A stretch of DNA of 64,000 nt from Moorella sp. Hama-1 (GTDB taxonomy: Bacteria; Bacillota; DSM-521; Neomoorellales; Neomoorellaceae): positions 2,848,501 to 2,912,500 of the forward strand of contig NZ_AP024620.1 in assembly GCF_023734095.1 (NCBI RefSeq), written 5' to 3'. This document shows, piece by piece, positions 42,485 to 52,462 of this stretch (positions are counted from its first letter, which is position 1; each line of letters opens with the position of its first letter). The position numbers and the translations under genes are program-made. The notes beneath the pieces are model-generated. The model made no database searches, was not told the origin of the DNA, and saw only the letters and a program-made list of their open reading frames with translations.

Positions 42485-45400
42485 TCATTCCTCTTCTGTA
42501 CGAGTAACCGCCTGGTCGTACCACATCAACAGCTTGGGGTCCTCCTGGAGGACGCTTTCCGGGATTTTGCGGGCGACGGTGATGATGGTCCGGTAGTCGC
42601 GTTCCTGCCAGGCTTTTTTGAAGCCGGCGCGGATGGCTTCCAGGCGGAAGACCTTGAGCCGGCGCTGGGTGGACTGGCGGTAATCGTCAAATTCCTTCAG
42701 CAGGGCGCGCTCGCGCAGCTTTTCCAGGTCGGCGGCGCGGTTGGGGTCGGGGATATACCAGCGGTCTTTAGCGGCATTCAGGAGTTGTGGGTCGGTAGTC
42801 TCCAGGCCCCTGATGGTGACGTTCTCCTGCCGTTCCTCCAGTTCCTGGATAAGGGGCCGGTATTTCTCCGAGCACTTCAGCCAGGCCACGATGGGGGCCG
42901 GGATGGGGCCCTTGCCGTCGTAACGTAAAAAATTTTGCTCCAGCAGTTCCGTTAATTCCAGAGGCTTCTCGTGCTTCTGCCAGCCGGAGATTTCCCGCAT
43001 AAACCGGGGATGAATCTCCTGGAAGGTCTGGGGTTTTTTCGCCAGCTCCGCTTTCAGCCACTGGACGGCAGAGGCCTCATCGGTGACGAAGAACTGGAGC
43101 TGGAGCACTTCCTGCACCGTCATGCGCTTGCGGTCATATTCCACCACCTGATCGGGCAGGAAGTACATGCCGTCGCGCGCGGGAAAGCGCTGTGCCAGCC
43201 CGGCGTAGAATTCCGCCGCCGACAGGGGAACCATGACGTTGCGCCGCACGTGGAAGGCCACCATGCGGTCGTAAAGCAGGTAATTGGTGCGCTCGGCGAT
43301 AACCTGGGCCTGGCCGTTTTGGGCGGTAAAAACGGGCAACTGGCGCAGGTGGGTGCGGACAAAGTCCCATACCCCTTCCTCCGTACCCGCTTCCAGCTTG
43401 AAGCGCTCCTCCAGGCCGCCGTTGGGTTTATAGGCGGATATGACCAGGTCCTGCTTGACGGCGCCGCCGCTAGTAACCTGTTTGAAAGTCCCCTGTTTCT
43501 TATCCAGGATGCGCACGTCGGCGACCACAAAGCCGGCGTCCTGGAGGGCTTCCTGGATGGCGTTCCAGACGCTGTTTTTAGAGTTGTGGAAGACCACCGT
43601 CATCCAGCGTCCGGGCTTGAGGACCCGGTAGTACTCCCGGAAACAGCGGGTCATAAGTTCTTTATATTCAGCCAGCCCTTTGCTCTGGACCTTGTTCTCA
43701 ACGGCCTCCGGTTTATTGTTGGTAAAAACCCTGAGCCATGCCTCCCAGGGAAAGTTGAGTTCGGAGTACATCAGGTTGCCGCCAAAGGGCGGATCTACAA
43801 AAATGTACTCAACAGTGTATTTCCTGCTATTCAATTTCGCTGTAGAGCATAGGAATATGAGACTCCTTATAGCAGATATATACCGGAACGCCTTAATATG
43901 CTTTGTTAGTTTATGAGGATAAAAATGTAAAGGATTATTCTCTCTGCTCAATGCAGGAATATATAAGGTTCCCGAAAGAACACTCATTGGAAATGACCAA
44001 TTGCCATGTTTTACACGTTTACTTAGTCCATGATCAAGTGAATTAAGCCAATAGTTCATAGTCCTGTTGTATCCAACTCTTTTCCTTAATGCGCTCAGCA
44101 CCCACAAATTCCGCTTCGTATAAAAATGGTGCACGTGGGTTATGCCGTGGGAAACCTTCGGCTGTTCGGTATTGTACCCCTCCGGCATCCGGTCAGTAGG
44201 GAACCAGTAGGGAATGTCGCTCTCCTCAATCTTCTCAATGAGGGCTAGGTCGAAGGCGTCGGGCTTTTTCTCAAAGCGCTTCCGGCCGTAGGTATAGTTA
44301 ATGAGCACCGGTACCTGTTTGGTCTGGCGGACGGTCTGGTTGATGGCTTTATCATACCGCGTCACCCAGGCCCGCTCCATGGTGCGCTTGGTGAGGCGGG
44401 CGTTGCAATGGGGGCAGGGGAAGGCGTCACGCACCCGGCCCGCCTCTTTGTCCACGGCGGCATCCCAGAAGATCACCTCGCCGCTGCACTCCGGGCAGAC
44501 AAAGACGTCGGACCAGACGGTATAGTTGATACGGCCCCAGGACAGGCCGGATACTTTCGTCCACCCGGCCGGGGGCGTGGAGGAAAGGAGGTCGAGGGCC
44601 CTGGCCACCCGGTCGCCGGCAGGGTTGTGCAGGGTAAGGTACATCCAGCCGCACTCGTCTTCTACTTCCTGCAGGATGCGCCGGGCCTCGCCCTCGAATT
44701 CGGCCACATCCACCGGCGTGTTATAGTTATAGGCGATAAAGGTGGCCGCCGGGGAGAGGTCGTTCAGGATGGCCCGCCGGGCCCCCAGCCGGGAGAAGGG
44801 CCGCCAGACCGTGCGGCCGTTCTCCTCTTCTGGTTTGAGGATAGTGCCGTCGTCCTGTACCCGGTAGCCCAGGGATTCCACTGCCTGGCGGTCGCCGCAG
44901 AGCTGGGCGGCCACGCCGGTCATGCCGGTGCCGGCAAAGCCGTCGAAGACCAGGTCCCCGGGTTCCGTATAGTGCAGGATGTAGCGCATGATGGCTTTAT
45001 GGGGCACTTTGGTGTGGTAGGAATGGGCGTTGTAGATGGGGTCATTCTTCCCCTCGCTCACGTCCGCCGCGAAGGGCTCCTTGTTATAAGGCACAGCCGG
45101 GTCGTAATGCTTGCCGTAGAGCTTGATGAAATCATCCAGGAAAGGGTTGGGGCAGGCGGTGTAGTAGGGCGGGTCGGAGAGACGCAGAATGTCCTCGATC
45201 TCCCCGTGGGGGAAGCCGACCTCATCCTGCCAGCGCTGCAGCAGGTCCTTGCCCGCATCCCCCCGGCGCATACGCTGGGCCAGTTCCCACAGCCGCGCCT
45301 CATCGCCCACAGGCCACCTTTCCACCGACCGCAGGCGGGCCACGGCGTCCTCCACAGAAGTAAAGGGCACCCCGCCCAGTTTGGCCTGCAGTTCCTCCAG

Positions 45401-45538
45401 CCCCTGGCGCAACTTGTCGGTAAAATAGGCCCGCCTGGCTTCTTCATTAACGAAGGTCAAACCTAAACACTCTACCGGCTGCTCTTCAGCCCCGCCGGGC
45501 TGCCCTGTAAATAATTCTGTCTCTGCCATTCCTTGCAT
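42485..45538 (-). CDS. pglX: BREX type 3 adenine-specific DNA methyltransferase PglX
   Basis: 1017 residues. It marks host DNA by N6-adenine methylation and takes part in phage exclusion. SDPPYYTACPNP (121-132) is the catalytic DPPY motif, VFDGFAGTGMTGVA (197-210) the SAM-binding FxGxG motif, and YIFVDPPFGGNLMYSE (about 575-590) a second DPPF copy. A zinc ribbon is suggested by FVCPECSGEV and FPCPHCNARLT (about 350-385). The segment of about residues 476-579 is clearly AT-richer than both sides, which suggests exchange of that part by recombination. It follows brxC by 11 bp. The order of DPPY before FxGxG marks the type 3 form rather than the PglX of types 1 and 2. Confidence 0.9.
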   Translation of the reverse strand: MQGMAETELFTGQPGGAEEQPVECLGLTFVNEEARRAYFTDKLRQGLEELQAKLGGVPFTSVEDAVARLRSVERWPVGDEARLWELAQRMRRGDAGKDLLQRWQDEVGFPHGEIEDILRLSDPPYYTACPNPFLDDFIKLYGKHYDPAVPYNKEPFAADVSEGKNDPIYNAHSYHTKVPHKAIMRYILHYTEPGDLVFDGFAGTGMTGVAAQLCGDRQAVESLGYRVQDDGTILKPEEENGRTVWRPFSRLGARRAILNDLSPAATFIAYNYNTPVDVAEFEGEARRILQEVEDECGWMYLTLHNPAGDRVARALDLLSSTPPAGWTKVSGLSWGRINYTVWSDVFVCPECSGEVIFWDAAVDKEAGRVRDAFPCPHCNARLTKRTMERAWVTRYDKAINQTVRQTKQVPVLINYTYGRKRFEKKPDAFDLALIEKIEESDIPYWFPTDRMPEGYNTEQPKVSHGITHVHHFYTKRNLWVLSALRKRVGYNRTMNYWLNSLDHGLSKRVKHGNWSFPMSVLSGTLYIPALSRENNPLHFYPHKLTKHIKAFRYISAIRSLIFLCSTAKLNSRKYTVEYIFVDPPFGGNLMYSELNFPWEAWLRVFTNNKPEAVENKVQSKGLAEYKELMTRCFREYYRVLKPGRWMTVVFHNSKNSVWNAIQEALQDAGFVVADVRILDKKQGTFKQVTSGGAVKQDLVISAYKPNGGLEERFKLEAGTEEGVWDFVRTHLRQLPVFTAQNGQAQVIAERTNYLLYDRMVAFHVRRNVMVPLSAAEFYAGLAQRFPARDGMYFLPDQVVEYDRKRMTVQEVLQLQFFVTDEASAVQWLKAELAKKPQTFQEIHPRFMREISGWQKHEKPLELTELLEQNFLRYDGKGPIPAPIVAWLKCSEKYRPLIQELEERQENVTIRGLETTDPQLLNAAKDRWYIPDPNRAADLEKLRERALLKEFDDYRQSTQRRLKVFRLEAIRAGFKKAWQERDYRTIITVARKIPESVLQEDPKLLMWYDQAVTRTEEE

Positions 45539-45549
45539 CCCTCTATCTC

Positions 45550-48500
45550 TTATTCCAGAATAACCCGCACCCTGGCCGGGTCTTTGCCGGCCGTGAGCCC
45601 GGCCAGGTAGTTTTCAAAGCGCTGGCGCAGTTCGGGAATGGTGGCCGGGGAGCCGCCTGCCAGCAGGGCGGCACGCAGGTCCTCGCTTTTGATGAGCACT
45701 TTAGTCAGGCCGGAAAGGACCTCCCGTACGGCCTGGATGAACCCCCGGTCCAGGTGTTCCGGCAGGGCCCGCGCCTGGAGAAAGGCTTCGATGCGCTGCC
45801 GCGCCCCGGGCTGGAGCAGGGCCAGGTTTTCCCGGGTGGTCGGGTCTTCCAGGTTGGTGATAAGGGTTCGCGTCCAGGTGTCCAGAAGCAGGTCCAGCTC
45901 CTCGTCCAAGGCGTCAAGGATAGCCCCGGCCGGCCCTTCGCCGCGTTCGCTGGCGGGTTTAAAGCCGCAGTGGGGGCAAACGGGCGCCGTCGCCAGGTCC
46001 CCGGGGGTCAGGGCAAAACAGGTCCGGAAGGATCCCAAGCGGTTCTGGAATGCGGTTAGCTGGCCGGCCGGCATCAAGTCAATGGTGGCCAGCTGTTGCA
46101 ACTTCTCCAGACGGCCGTCGGCAGCCAGGGCGGCCTTGCGCCGGTCTTCATTGGCCCCCAGGCGCGCCCGGGTATGGAGGGCCATGTAAATATCGCTATA
46201 CTGTTTCTTCAGTTCAACCAGCCGGCGGATTTCCTGGCGCCGGTCCACGGCCTGAAGGTTCCCTGCTTCCCCAATCTCCTGCAGCTGTTTAAGAATCTCC
46301 TCCCGCAGGGCCTGCGCCCGGTCGATCCAGGGATGATCCGGGGGCAGTACAGCCTCGGCGGTGGCCAGATAGGCCGCCAGGGGGCCCATTTCCACCACCA
46401 GCTGGCGGAGGCTTGCCACCTCCTGCAACGCCTGCAGGCCGTCCCGGTGGGCCGCGACTTCCGCCGCCCCGTACCGGAAATTCTTCAGCTTACCCGGTGA
46501 GTTAAATACCTGCAGGGATTCCAGGAAGGCGCGGGCCTGTTCCAGACGGGCATGATAACGCTGCACCTCGTCTTCTGTCAGCAGGCTCTGCCCCCAGAAG
46601 GGGAAGCCGCCCTGCAGGTGCTCCCGGGCCATTACCAGTTGCTCCACTGTCTCCCTGACGGCCTGCTGCAGTTGCTGCACCGGCCCCTCCTTCCCCTGGG
46701 TGACCTCCACCGCCAGCCCCGGCGCCAGGCCCAGCAACTCGAAGAGGGCCTTGATCCCCGCTACGTTCCATTCCCGGGGCAGCTTGATATGTTTGAAGGC
46801 ACTTAACTCGGCCACCGGCGTCGCCGCCAGGGCGGGTAAGGCGGTGGCGTCAAACTCCTGCCCGGTAATGGATAAGATGAGGTCCCCCGAGTAAACCAGG
46901 GCTGCCAGGAGGACCACCACCCATTCGGGCTCCAGGCGGAAGGTTTCCGGGGCCATATACTCCACGTCTTTTACCGGCCGGATGATCTCCGGCCGGTTCA
47001 CCACCTGCCCCGGCCCCTTCTGGCGCAACAGCTCCAGGATATGGCGGGCGTAAGGGGAACGGGAGGGGTCCAGCCGTTCACCGTCCAGGAGTTCCAGGGC
47101 GTCCAGCACGGCGGTTCCCTGTTTGGTCCTGTTGCTCCCGGCTATCCAGCGCAGGGCGTCCTGGGCTGCCTGGGGCCGGTTGGCGCTGGTGATGAGGACG
47201 GAAAAAACCGGATAGTTGGGGGCTTGATTCTGGAAGTTAGTCGCCAGGCAGGCCGCGGCCACCGCGTTAACCAGGTCGCGGACATTGCCGCGGCTGCTGA
47301 TGATTGCCGCCTGGGTACCCTTCAACCAGGCCAGTAAGGGCTTGTGCCGTCCCTGGTGGGTAACTGTATAAGCTGCGGCCAGGTGCTCCTGCAGCCACTG
47401 GACCATGGCACGAAGGAAATCGCCGGCTTTAGCTTGATAGGTAGCCTTAGCCTGGCCCGATGAAGTCGCGGCCAGGTCGGTGGCGGCCGCATAGTTCCGT
47501 AACGCCGTACGAAAATCGTCGTCGGCGCCGGTAAGGCGGAAGAGAACCTCATCGGCCTTTTTCTCATCCTTGAAGGGCGGCGGGTCATAGGGCTGGATGA
47601 AATAGATATAAAAGTCCCGGGGTGGGTAGGCGGTGCTGCGCTCGTTGGGCGTACCGAAGAATAGCCACCCCTGCCGCGCCGCTTTGTGCTCCCGCCACTC
47701 CACCTCGTAGACCCAGAGGTTCCGGTACTGCGTAGCGGGCAGGTCTTCACACTCCAAGATCTGTTTCAAAGCCTGGTGGTAGGCCCGGTTCAAGTTGTCA
47801 TCAGCCAGGCTCTCCGCCCGCTTCTCAATAAGGGCGTCGAAGTCGTCGGTCTTTTTCAGGTCCAGGTAGTACTGGCGGTTGTCCGGGTTGGTGGAAATAA
47901 ACTGGCCGCTGACGGTACGGTGGATCTCCCGGAGGACCGTCTCCACCTGGGACAGGAGGTCGTCGGCCGGGTTGCCGCCCAGCTCTTCAATGCCGGTCTG
48001 GTAGAGGCAGAGGGTGTCGCGCAGTTCCTCCGGTGTGGCCCCGATAGGAGCATAGATGTCGCCGGTGGTCAGGCGGTGGATGGAAAGGGCGTGGATGATC
48101 CGCAGGGCCATGGGCCTGTAGGCCGGCCGGGTAAAGGCCTGCTGGATGCGGGCTTCCAGGACCTGGCTGCACTCGATAACGGCCTTGATCTCCGGGACAG
48201 CCCGGTAAGAGGAGTTCCCCCGCAAGGTATCCCAGTAACTGTCGTAGGCGATGAGGCCCGGGTGGTCCGGCGGTACCTCCTGTTCCAGGAGCCCTTTCAT
48301 GGCCAGGGACAGGGTCTTTAACGCCTCGCGCTTCTCCACCACCGTGATGCGCTCAAAGATGTCGAAGTAATCCGGGTGGACGGGAAAGAGACGCACAAAC
48401 TCGTCCAGGCGTTCGTTCAGGTTGCCGTAGCAGCGGGCAAAGGGCAGGAGGTATTCCCGGACCAGAGCGCGCTGTTTGGCGGTCTTCTTTAACAAACGCT

Positions 48501-49269
48501 CGCCGACCACGAACTTGATATCCCGGCGGGCGATTAGTACCTGCTCAAAGCGATCCTTTACCCGCCGGACGCTGTCGGCAACAAAGGCAAAGCGGGGGCT
48601 GTCGAAGATCGCCTCCTGGACACCGGCCAGAAAACGGAAGCGCAGGTCTTTGCATACCTCGCCCATCTCCCGCAGGAAGTTCAGGTCGAAGACTATTTCC
48701 TGGTCATCGCGGTAGCGCAGGTAGTCCAGCAATTCATCCACCACCACCAGCAGACCGTGGTCCGGATACTGCTGGTGGAAGGCCGCCATCATGGTTTCCA
48801 GGGCATCCTTGTTGTTGGTGATGGTGCTGGCCGCCGGAAAGGTGTAATCAACGCCCATGGCAGCCAGGTGTTCTTCCAGCTCGGCAGCAATAATGTCCCG
48901 CAGGGCCATGGTGGTGGCGCCGATTTCCAGGCGGACGACCTTAAAGCGGCCCGCTATAGTGCGGGCGGCGGCTGCCACCCCGGGATGCTTGAGTTCGGCT
49001 ACCAATTCGGCGTGTTCGGCGATGGTGGAGATGACGGCCATGAGGTGGGATTTACCGGTACCGTAATTGCCTACCACCAGGATGCCTTTGTTATCGGCCG
49101 GCCGGTCGAACTGCAGGTTCGGAAAAACTACGCCGGTGAGCCTTTCGGCCATGTCTTCCGAGACGACGTAGGTAGCCACCAGCTGCCTGGCGGCCGTCAT
49201 TTTATCGGCATCCCGCAGCTGGACCACGGTTTCAATGGGATCGAACTGGATCAAATCGCCGTAACGCAT
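45550..49269 (-). CDS. brxC: BREX type 3 P-loop protein BrxC (DUF6079)
   Basis: 1239 residues with an AAGGAG RBS. Walker A is [11 protein letters not shown] (66-75) and a Walker B-like [16 protein letters not shown] follows (about 175-190), as in AAA+ ATPases of the BrxC/PglY group. The middle and C-terminal thirds are helical; CPHCGFKP near residue 1100 pairs with no obvious second CxxC, so metal binding is doubtful. BrxC is a core BREX component, essential for both restriction and methylation in studied systems. It lies between brxF (86 bp upstream) and pglX. Confidence 0.92.
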   Translation of the reverse strand: MRYGDLIQFDPIETVVQLRDADKMTAARQLVATYVVSEDMAERLTGVVFPNLQFDRPADNKGILVVGNYGTGKSHLMAVISTIAEHAELVAELKHPGVAAAARTIAGRFKVVRLEIGATTMALRDIIAAELEEHLAAMGVDYTFPAASTITNNKDALETMMAAFHQQYPDHGLLVVVDELLDYLRYRDDQEIVFDLNFLREMGEVCKDLRFRFLAGVQEAIFDSPRFAFVADSVRRVKDRFEQVLIARRDIKFVVGERLLKKTAKQRALVREYLLPFARCYGNLNERLDEFVRLFPVHPDYFDIFERITVVEKREALKTLSLAMKGLLEQEVPPDHPGLIAYDSYWDTLRGNSSYRAVPEIKAVIECSQVLEARIQQAFTRPAYRPMALRIIHALSIHRLTTGDIYAPIGATPEELRDTLCLYQTGIEELGGNPADDLLSQVETVLREIHRTVSGQFISTNPDNRQYYLDLKKTDDFDALIEKRAESLADDNLNRAYHQALKQILECEDLPATQYRNLWVYEVEWREHKAARQGWLFFGTPNERSTAYPPRDFYIYFIQPYDPPPFKDEKKADEVLFRLTGADDDFRTALRNYAAATDLAATSSGQAKATYQAKAGDFLRAMVQWLQEHLAAAYTVTHQGRHKPLLAWLKGTQAAIISSRGNVRDLVNAVAAACLATNFQNQAPNYPVFSVLITSANRPQAAQDALRWIAGSNRTKQGTAVLDALELLDGERLDPSRSPYARHILELLRQKGPGQVVNRPEIIRPVKDVEYMAPETFRLEPEWVVVLLAALVYSGDLILSITGQEFDATALPALAATPVAELSAFKHIKLPREWNVAGIKALFELLGLAPGLAVEVTQGKEGPVQQLQQAVRETVEQLVMAREHLQGGFPFWGQSLLTEDEVQRYHARLEQARAFLESLQVFNSPGKLKNFRYGAAEVAAHRDGLQALQEVASLRQLVVEMGPLAAYLATAEAVLPPDHPWIDRAQALREEILKQLQEIGEAGNLQAVDRRQEIRRLVELKKQYSDIYMALHTRARLGANEDRRKAALAADGRLEKLQQLATIDLMPAGQLTAFQNRLGSFRTCFALTPGDLATAPVCPHCGFKPASERGEGPAGAILDALDEELDLLLDTWTRTLITNLEDPTTRENLALLQPGARQRIEAFLQARALPEHLDRGFIQAVREVLSGLTKVLIKSEDLRAALLAGGSPATIPELRQRFENYLAGLTAGKDPARVRVILE

Positions 49270-49355
49270 GACGTCATTTCTCCTTTGTCAGGCGCCGGCC
49301 GGTGGCGACCTGGATAACCTGGTACCGCTAGCGCATTATGTTGCTTTTCCTTCGG

Positions 49356-49853
49356 CTATATCCCTGGCTCCGGCCCGATCTGGTTCCCGGTGGTGACAAT
49401 GGTCAGGTTGTCAACCGGGTAGCGGCGGTACTCCGGGTGGCCCGGTTCGGCGTAGATCAGGCGCCCTTTTTCCAGAAAACCGTTCCAGGCCGCCACAATG
49501 GTGCGGTCGCGGGCCAGGCCCTGCAATAAACGCAGGGGATCCTGCTGCAGGGCCGGGTCAAATAAGATCTCCAGGTTATCTAGCAGGTAAACCCTGGCCC
49601 CTTTATCCTGTAGGATTGCGGCCAGCAACCTGGGTGTATGCAGGGCGCGCTGTCTCCGGCTCAGGTCAAGGAGGCGGCGGCTGAGTTCCAGGTTGACGTT
49701 TATGTAATGGTAACCCTCCTGCCCGGCCAGCTCCTGCAGGATACGCGTTTTCCCCGACCCGGAGGGGGCGACCAGCAGAACCAGTTGATAATAAAGGCCG
49801 CGGACCTGGGCGATCCTGGCGCTAATCTCTTCCTTAATTAAAATTGCCGACAT
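49356..49853 (-). CDS. brxF: BREX type 3 ATPase BrxF
   Basis: 165 residues from ATG 49853 behind CGGAGGGAAGG; the frame can extend to 49913 but with no RBS. Walker A is LVAPSGSGKT (27-36) and Walker B VYLLDNLEILF; the end has NLTIVTTGN (sensor-1 like). Small ATPases of this size open type 3 BREX operons only, and here it is first in the operon, which settles the type. The promoter should lie in 49854-50000; no clear -35/-10 pair was found. Confidence 0.88.
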   Translation of the reverse strand: MSAILIKEEISARIAQVRGLYYQLVLLVAPSGSGKTRILQELAGQEGYHYINVNLELSRRLLDLSRRQRALHTPRLLAAILQDKGARVYLLDNLEILFDPALQQDPLRLLQGLARDRTIVAAWNGFLEKGRLIYAEPGHPEYRRYPVDNLTIVTTGNQIGPEPGI

Positions 49854-50112
49854 ACTGCCTTCCCTCCGGGCGAATTGTACGCTGCTGGTGACGCCAGGTG
49901 CAACATGGTCCATCTTTTCCCGCCGAAGATGCCTTTATTTATGTCGAATAACAATAAAACCATTCTACAATTTTTTGGCATATCCTGCCGTTATCACCAA
50001 TTTTCTTGCTTGCTTTCTTGCTAGCGCCTTGTAGTTGGGGCCAATACAAATCAATCTTACCCCGTCCACCCGTCAAATACTGTCGGGTACATATGTTCTT
50101 AAGCAAAATAAT

Positions 50113-50158
50113 AAAAAAGCCATGGGAGCAAAAGATTGTACCTTTCCCCATGACTTTT
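50113..50158. terminator. hairpin, possible bidirectional terminator
   Basis: AAAAAAGCCATGGG on the left pairs, with two mismatches, with CCCCATGACTTTT on the right; A-run before and T-run after make it usable in both directions. It separates the defence island from the next gene. Confidence 0.5.
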
Positions 50159-50245
50159 GTATTAATTTCCTTTTAGATTTTTATGTCCTGATCTGGGACC
50201 TGCACTGATCAGCTTTAGGCCCTCCTAAATTTAGTATAAAACAAG

Positions 50246-50297
50246 GATATCAAGCCGATGTTGGGAAAACATCAATCTCTTTTAGCAATCTACCCTC
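50246..50297 (-). pseudogene. remnant of the 3' end of a second SocA-like gene
   Basis: The minus strand reads GRLLKEIDVFPTSA and a stop, nearly the same as the end DRLLNELDVLPTPA of the SocA-like gene at 20063. DNA identity is high for about 50 bp (AAGGATATCAAGCC, GTTGGGA-AACATCAA, TTTAGCAATC) and ends abruptly on both sides. Confidence 0.75.
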
Positions 50298-50571
50298 TCA
50301 AGCCCTTTGCATTATCTATCAACCCCTTCGATAATTTTTTGGCGGTTAACATTCAACCATTTTTCTGCTCTCTTCTGCAGTCCGGGTCGTAAAAGACTGG
50401 TGTTCCCGGCGACAAAGGCGGTTTTTAATCAGGTAGCCGGCGTTCCCGCCGTAGCTACTGCAGCCATTATACTTTTTCCGCCGGGAAAGGCTCGTAAGCC
50501 GGATGATAACCGGTTTCCTCATCTACGGCGTCTATCCTTTCTTCGGAAAAAGATAAAACCTAGGCAACTAT

Positions 50572-51060
50572 CTACTGTCCCCAGTGGGCAATGTTATGTT
50601 CGTAGTAAAGTAGAGGCTTTTTATCGCTGTTGACCCTGGCCGCCACCACCTGGCCGATAATAATAATATGATCGCTACTCTGGAAGCGATTGCTCACCTT
50701 GCACTCCAGGTTGGCCAGGGCGTCTTGCACCAGGGGGGTGGCGATTACTGCCGCCGGTTCGGTAGCCAGCCCTTGTTCCTTTATTTTATCAACCTTCCGG
50801 CCTGAATGGCTGCCGCAGAAGGCGGCGATTTCCTCCTGATCGTCGGCCAGAATGGAGAGGACAAACTCACCGGCGGCGTCCAGGAGCTCCAACACATAGC
50901 GCTGGGGGTGCAGGGCCACCATTACTTGGGGCGGGTTGGAGGATTCCTGGGTAAACCAGGCCACCGTAGTCACGTCGTGTTTGTTCCCGTGTTTCACTCC
51001 CACCAGGCCGCAGGGGCAGGCGATCTTGCCCAGGGCGCGGGTAATCTCAGCAGTGCTCAT
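50572..51060 (-). CDS. flavin reductase-like / flavoredoxin family protein
   Basis: A 162-residue FMN-binding split-barrel protein, starting at ATG 51060 behind AAGGAGAG. The pattern (GVKHGNKHDVTTVAWFTQES, then PPQVMVALHPQRYVLELL, FVLSILADDQEEIAAFCGSH) matches the flavin reductase / flavoredoxin group of strict anaerobes, which bind FMN and pass electrons in redox or sulfur metabolism. The Cys at CPCG near the start is not general. Alone on the minus strand, likely a housekeeping gene beside the island. Confidence 0.88.
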   Translation of the reverse strand: MSTAEITRALGKIACPCGLVGVKHGNKHDVTTVAWFTQESSNPPQVMVALHPQRYVLELLDAAGEFVLSILADDQEEIAAFCGSHSGRKVDKIKEQGLATEPAAVIATPLVQDALANLECKVSNRFQSSDHIIIIGQVVAARVNSDKKPLLYYEHNIAHWGQ

Positions 51061-51207
51061 AACTATTGCTCTCCTTCCTTGATGGTCTTAAAATTTTTAT
51101 ACTACCATATTATACCCACCTTGCAGCATAAGAAACGGCCAATAAAAACGCGCTGTTACGTCCTTTAAGGATGAGCCGGAAGAGCCTCCCTGCGCCAGTT
51201 TATAAAC

Positions 51208-51425
51208 TATACCGGACCGGGAAACACCTTGCCGGGGTTGAGGATGTTGCCGGGATCCAGGGTTCTTTTGATACCTCCCATAACCGCCAGGCCGTCGTCG
51301 CCCAGTTCGGCCTTCAAAAATGGGGCTTTTAACAGGCCGATACCGTGCTCCCCCGAAAGGGTCCCCCCAGTTCCAGGGCGGCCTGGAAGATGGCAGTGAT
51401 GGCTGTTCCACTTATCCTTTAATCC
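51208..51425 (-). pseudogene. 3' fragment of an FAD-linked oxidase (GlcD-like), copy 2
   Basis: It reads GGTLSGEHGIGLLKAPFLKA and LDPGNILNPGK, and parallels copy 1 (15711-15950) over about 200 bp with good DNA identity. One base is lost compared with copy 1 in the run CCCCCC near 51362, which breaks the frame just before GGTLSGEHG. The rest of the gene is absent. Confidence 0.85.
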
Positions 51426-51489
51426 AGCAATCATAATACCTTTCGCTTCCAGTAAAAAAGGTTAACGGAATACTCCCTGCGGTCGGGAC

Positions 51490-52269
51490 CTAATCGTCAC
51501 TTAACTTTGCGGTCTGTTCCAGGGCATCCTCCACCTGGAGGGCATAATCCCCCAGCAAATGAAGATGGCGATGCAGGTATTCCCAAGTCCCGAAGTCTAC
51601 CCGGTCGTTGCATAAATAATCGATAGCTTCCCCGATAAAAGACGCCACCCGCCGGGTAATGATGCCGGCGTTGGCCAGCACCCGGGGCAGCTGCCGTCGT
51701 TCCTCCGGTACGGGTAGCTCCAGCCTGACTACCGCCCGGTGGGCCAGATTCAGGCAGGTACGTAAAAGCCCTTCATAAGGGGCAAAAACCTGGCCCCGGG
51801 CGGCACGAATAATCCATCGCGCTTTTAAACGCCAGGCGGCAATGCTGGCCTCTTCCGGCGTGGGACGGCCTTGCCGGAAGGCCAGCTTTTCCAATTCAGC
51901 TTTAAAATTAGCATCCGGGGTATGAACCGGCAGGGCAGCGGCCAGCATCCAGGGGAGGGAAGAGATGGTGTGGGGCGCATTGAGCACTACCACCTCTACC
52001 GGGTTAAATAGCCATTCCGTCCAGGGGTCAGGGGTATAGGCAGGAAAAAGCGCCTCTCCCAGATGGTACTCCAGCTCTGCGATCAGGTCCAGGGCTGCGT
52101 GGGCATCTGCACACAGGGAAGGGTAAACACCAATGCCTACATCTACATCGCTTAAAGGGGTGGCCGTGCCTGCAGCATAAGAACCCATCAGGTAGGCCAC
52201 GGCCACCCGCGGCTGGTTTTCGACATGGCGCTGAATAGCGCTGATAATCTCCTTCTGATCAAGCAGCAT
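51490..52269 (-). CDS. MNT-type nucleotidyltransferase with helical C-terminal domain
   Basis: A 259-residue protein. The N-terminal Pol beta-like nucleotidyltransferase has YLMGSYAAGTATPLSDVDVG (GS-x10-D-x-D), the signature of MNT/kanamycin-type enzymes. The C-terminal domain is helical and holds LRTCLNLAHR, where R-x6-H loosely resembles HEPN proteins, the usual partners of MNT, so this may be an MNT-HEPN fusion of antitoxin or defence type; that link is weak. A fragment of a relative lies at 22737-22916. The start codon has no strong RBS. The 193 bp between it and the IS show nothing. Confidence 0.75.
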   Translation of the reverse strand: MLLDQKEIISAIQRHVENQPRVAVAYLMGSYAAGTATPLSDVDVGIGVYPSLCADAHAALDLIAELEYHLGEALFPAYTPDPWTEWLFNPVEVVVLNAPHTISSLPWMLAAALPVHTPDANFKAELEKLAFRQGRPTPEEASIAAWRLKARWIIRAARGQVFAPYEGLLRTCLNLAHRAVVRLELPVPEERRQLPRVLANAGIITRRVASFIGEAIDYLCNDRVDFGTWEYLHRHLHLLGDYALQVEDALEQTAKLSDD

Positions 52270-52462
52270 TTCGACTCCTTCTAGTTACAAGCATGTAAGC
52301 AAATAGATTCTGAGTGTTGATAGTAGTTTCCAGCGGCATAAAGCCACTCCCCTTTCTGGAAAATAAGCCCTGTAGCAAAATACGGCTGCAGGGCATAGAG
52401 AAGAGCCAGTTATAGTATCCCCGTTTTATGATGTGCCCTGCCATTTACACAAAATGATCTAC

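Larger units (their letters stand above)
49914..50571. other. intergenic region between the BREX operon and flavin reductase
   Basis: About 660 bp. It holds the BREX promoter side (AT-rich 49925-50000), a hairpin at 50113-50158, a 50-bp remnant of the SocA-like gene end (50246-50297), and 50330-50571 in which I see nothing but coding-like, stop-interrupted sequence. Confidence 0.6.

Noticed and set aside
44408-45466. Open frame of 352 codons on the plus strand
   Set aside because: Antisense to pglX, whose motifs are in the other strand; no start signal.
49854-50000. A clear promoter for the BREX operon
   Set aside because: AT-rich sequence is present but no -35/-10 pair with correct spacing could be defended.
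50330-50571. Coding-like sequence before the flavin reductase gene
   Set aside because: Stops in all frames and no motif; could be old gene debris but nothing can be named.
51490-52269. Calling the nucleotidyltransferase a certain MNT-HEPN antitoxin/toxin fusion
   Set aside because: The R-x6-H segment is weak evidence and no partner gene is near; kept as a possibility only.
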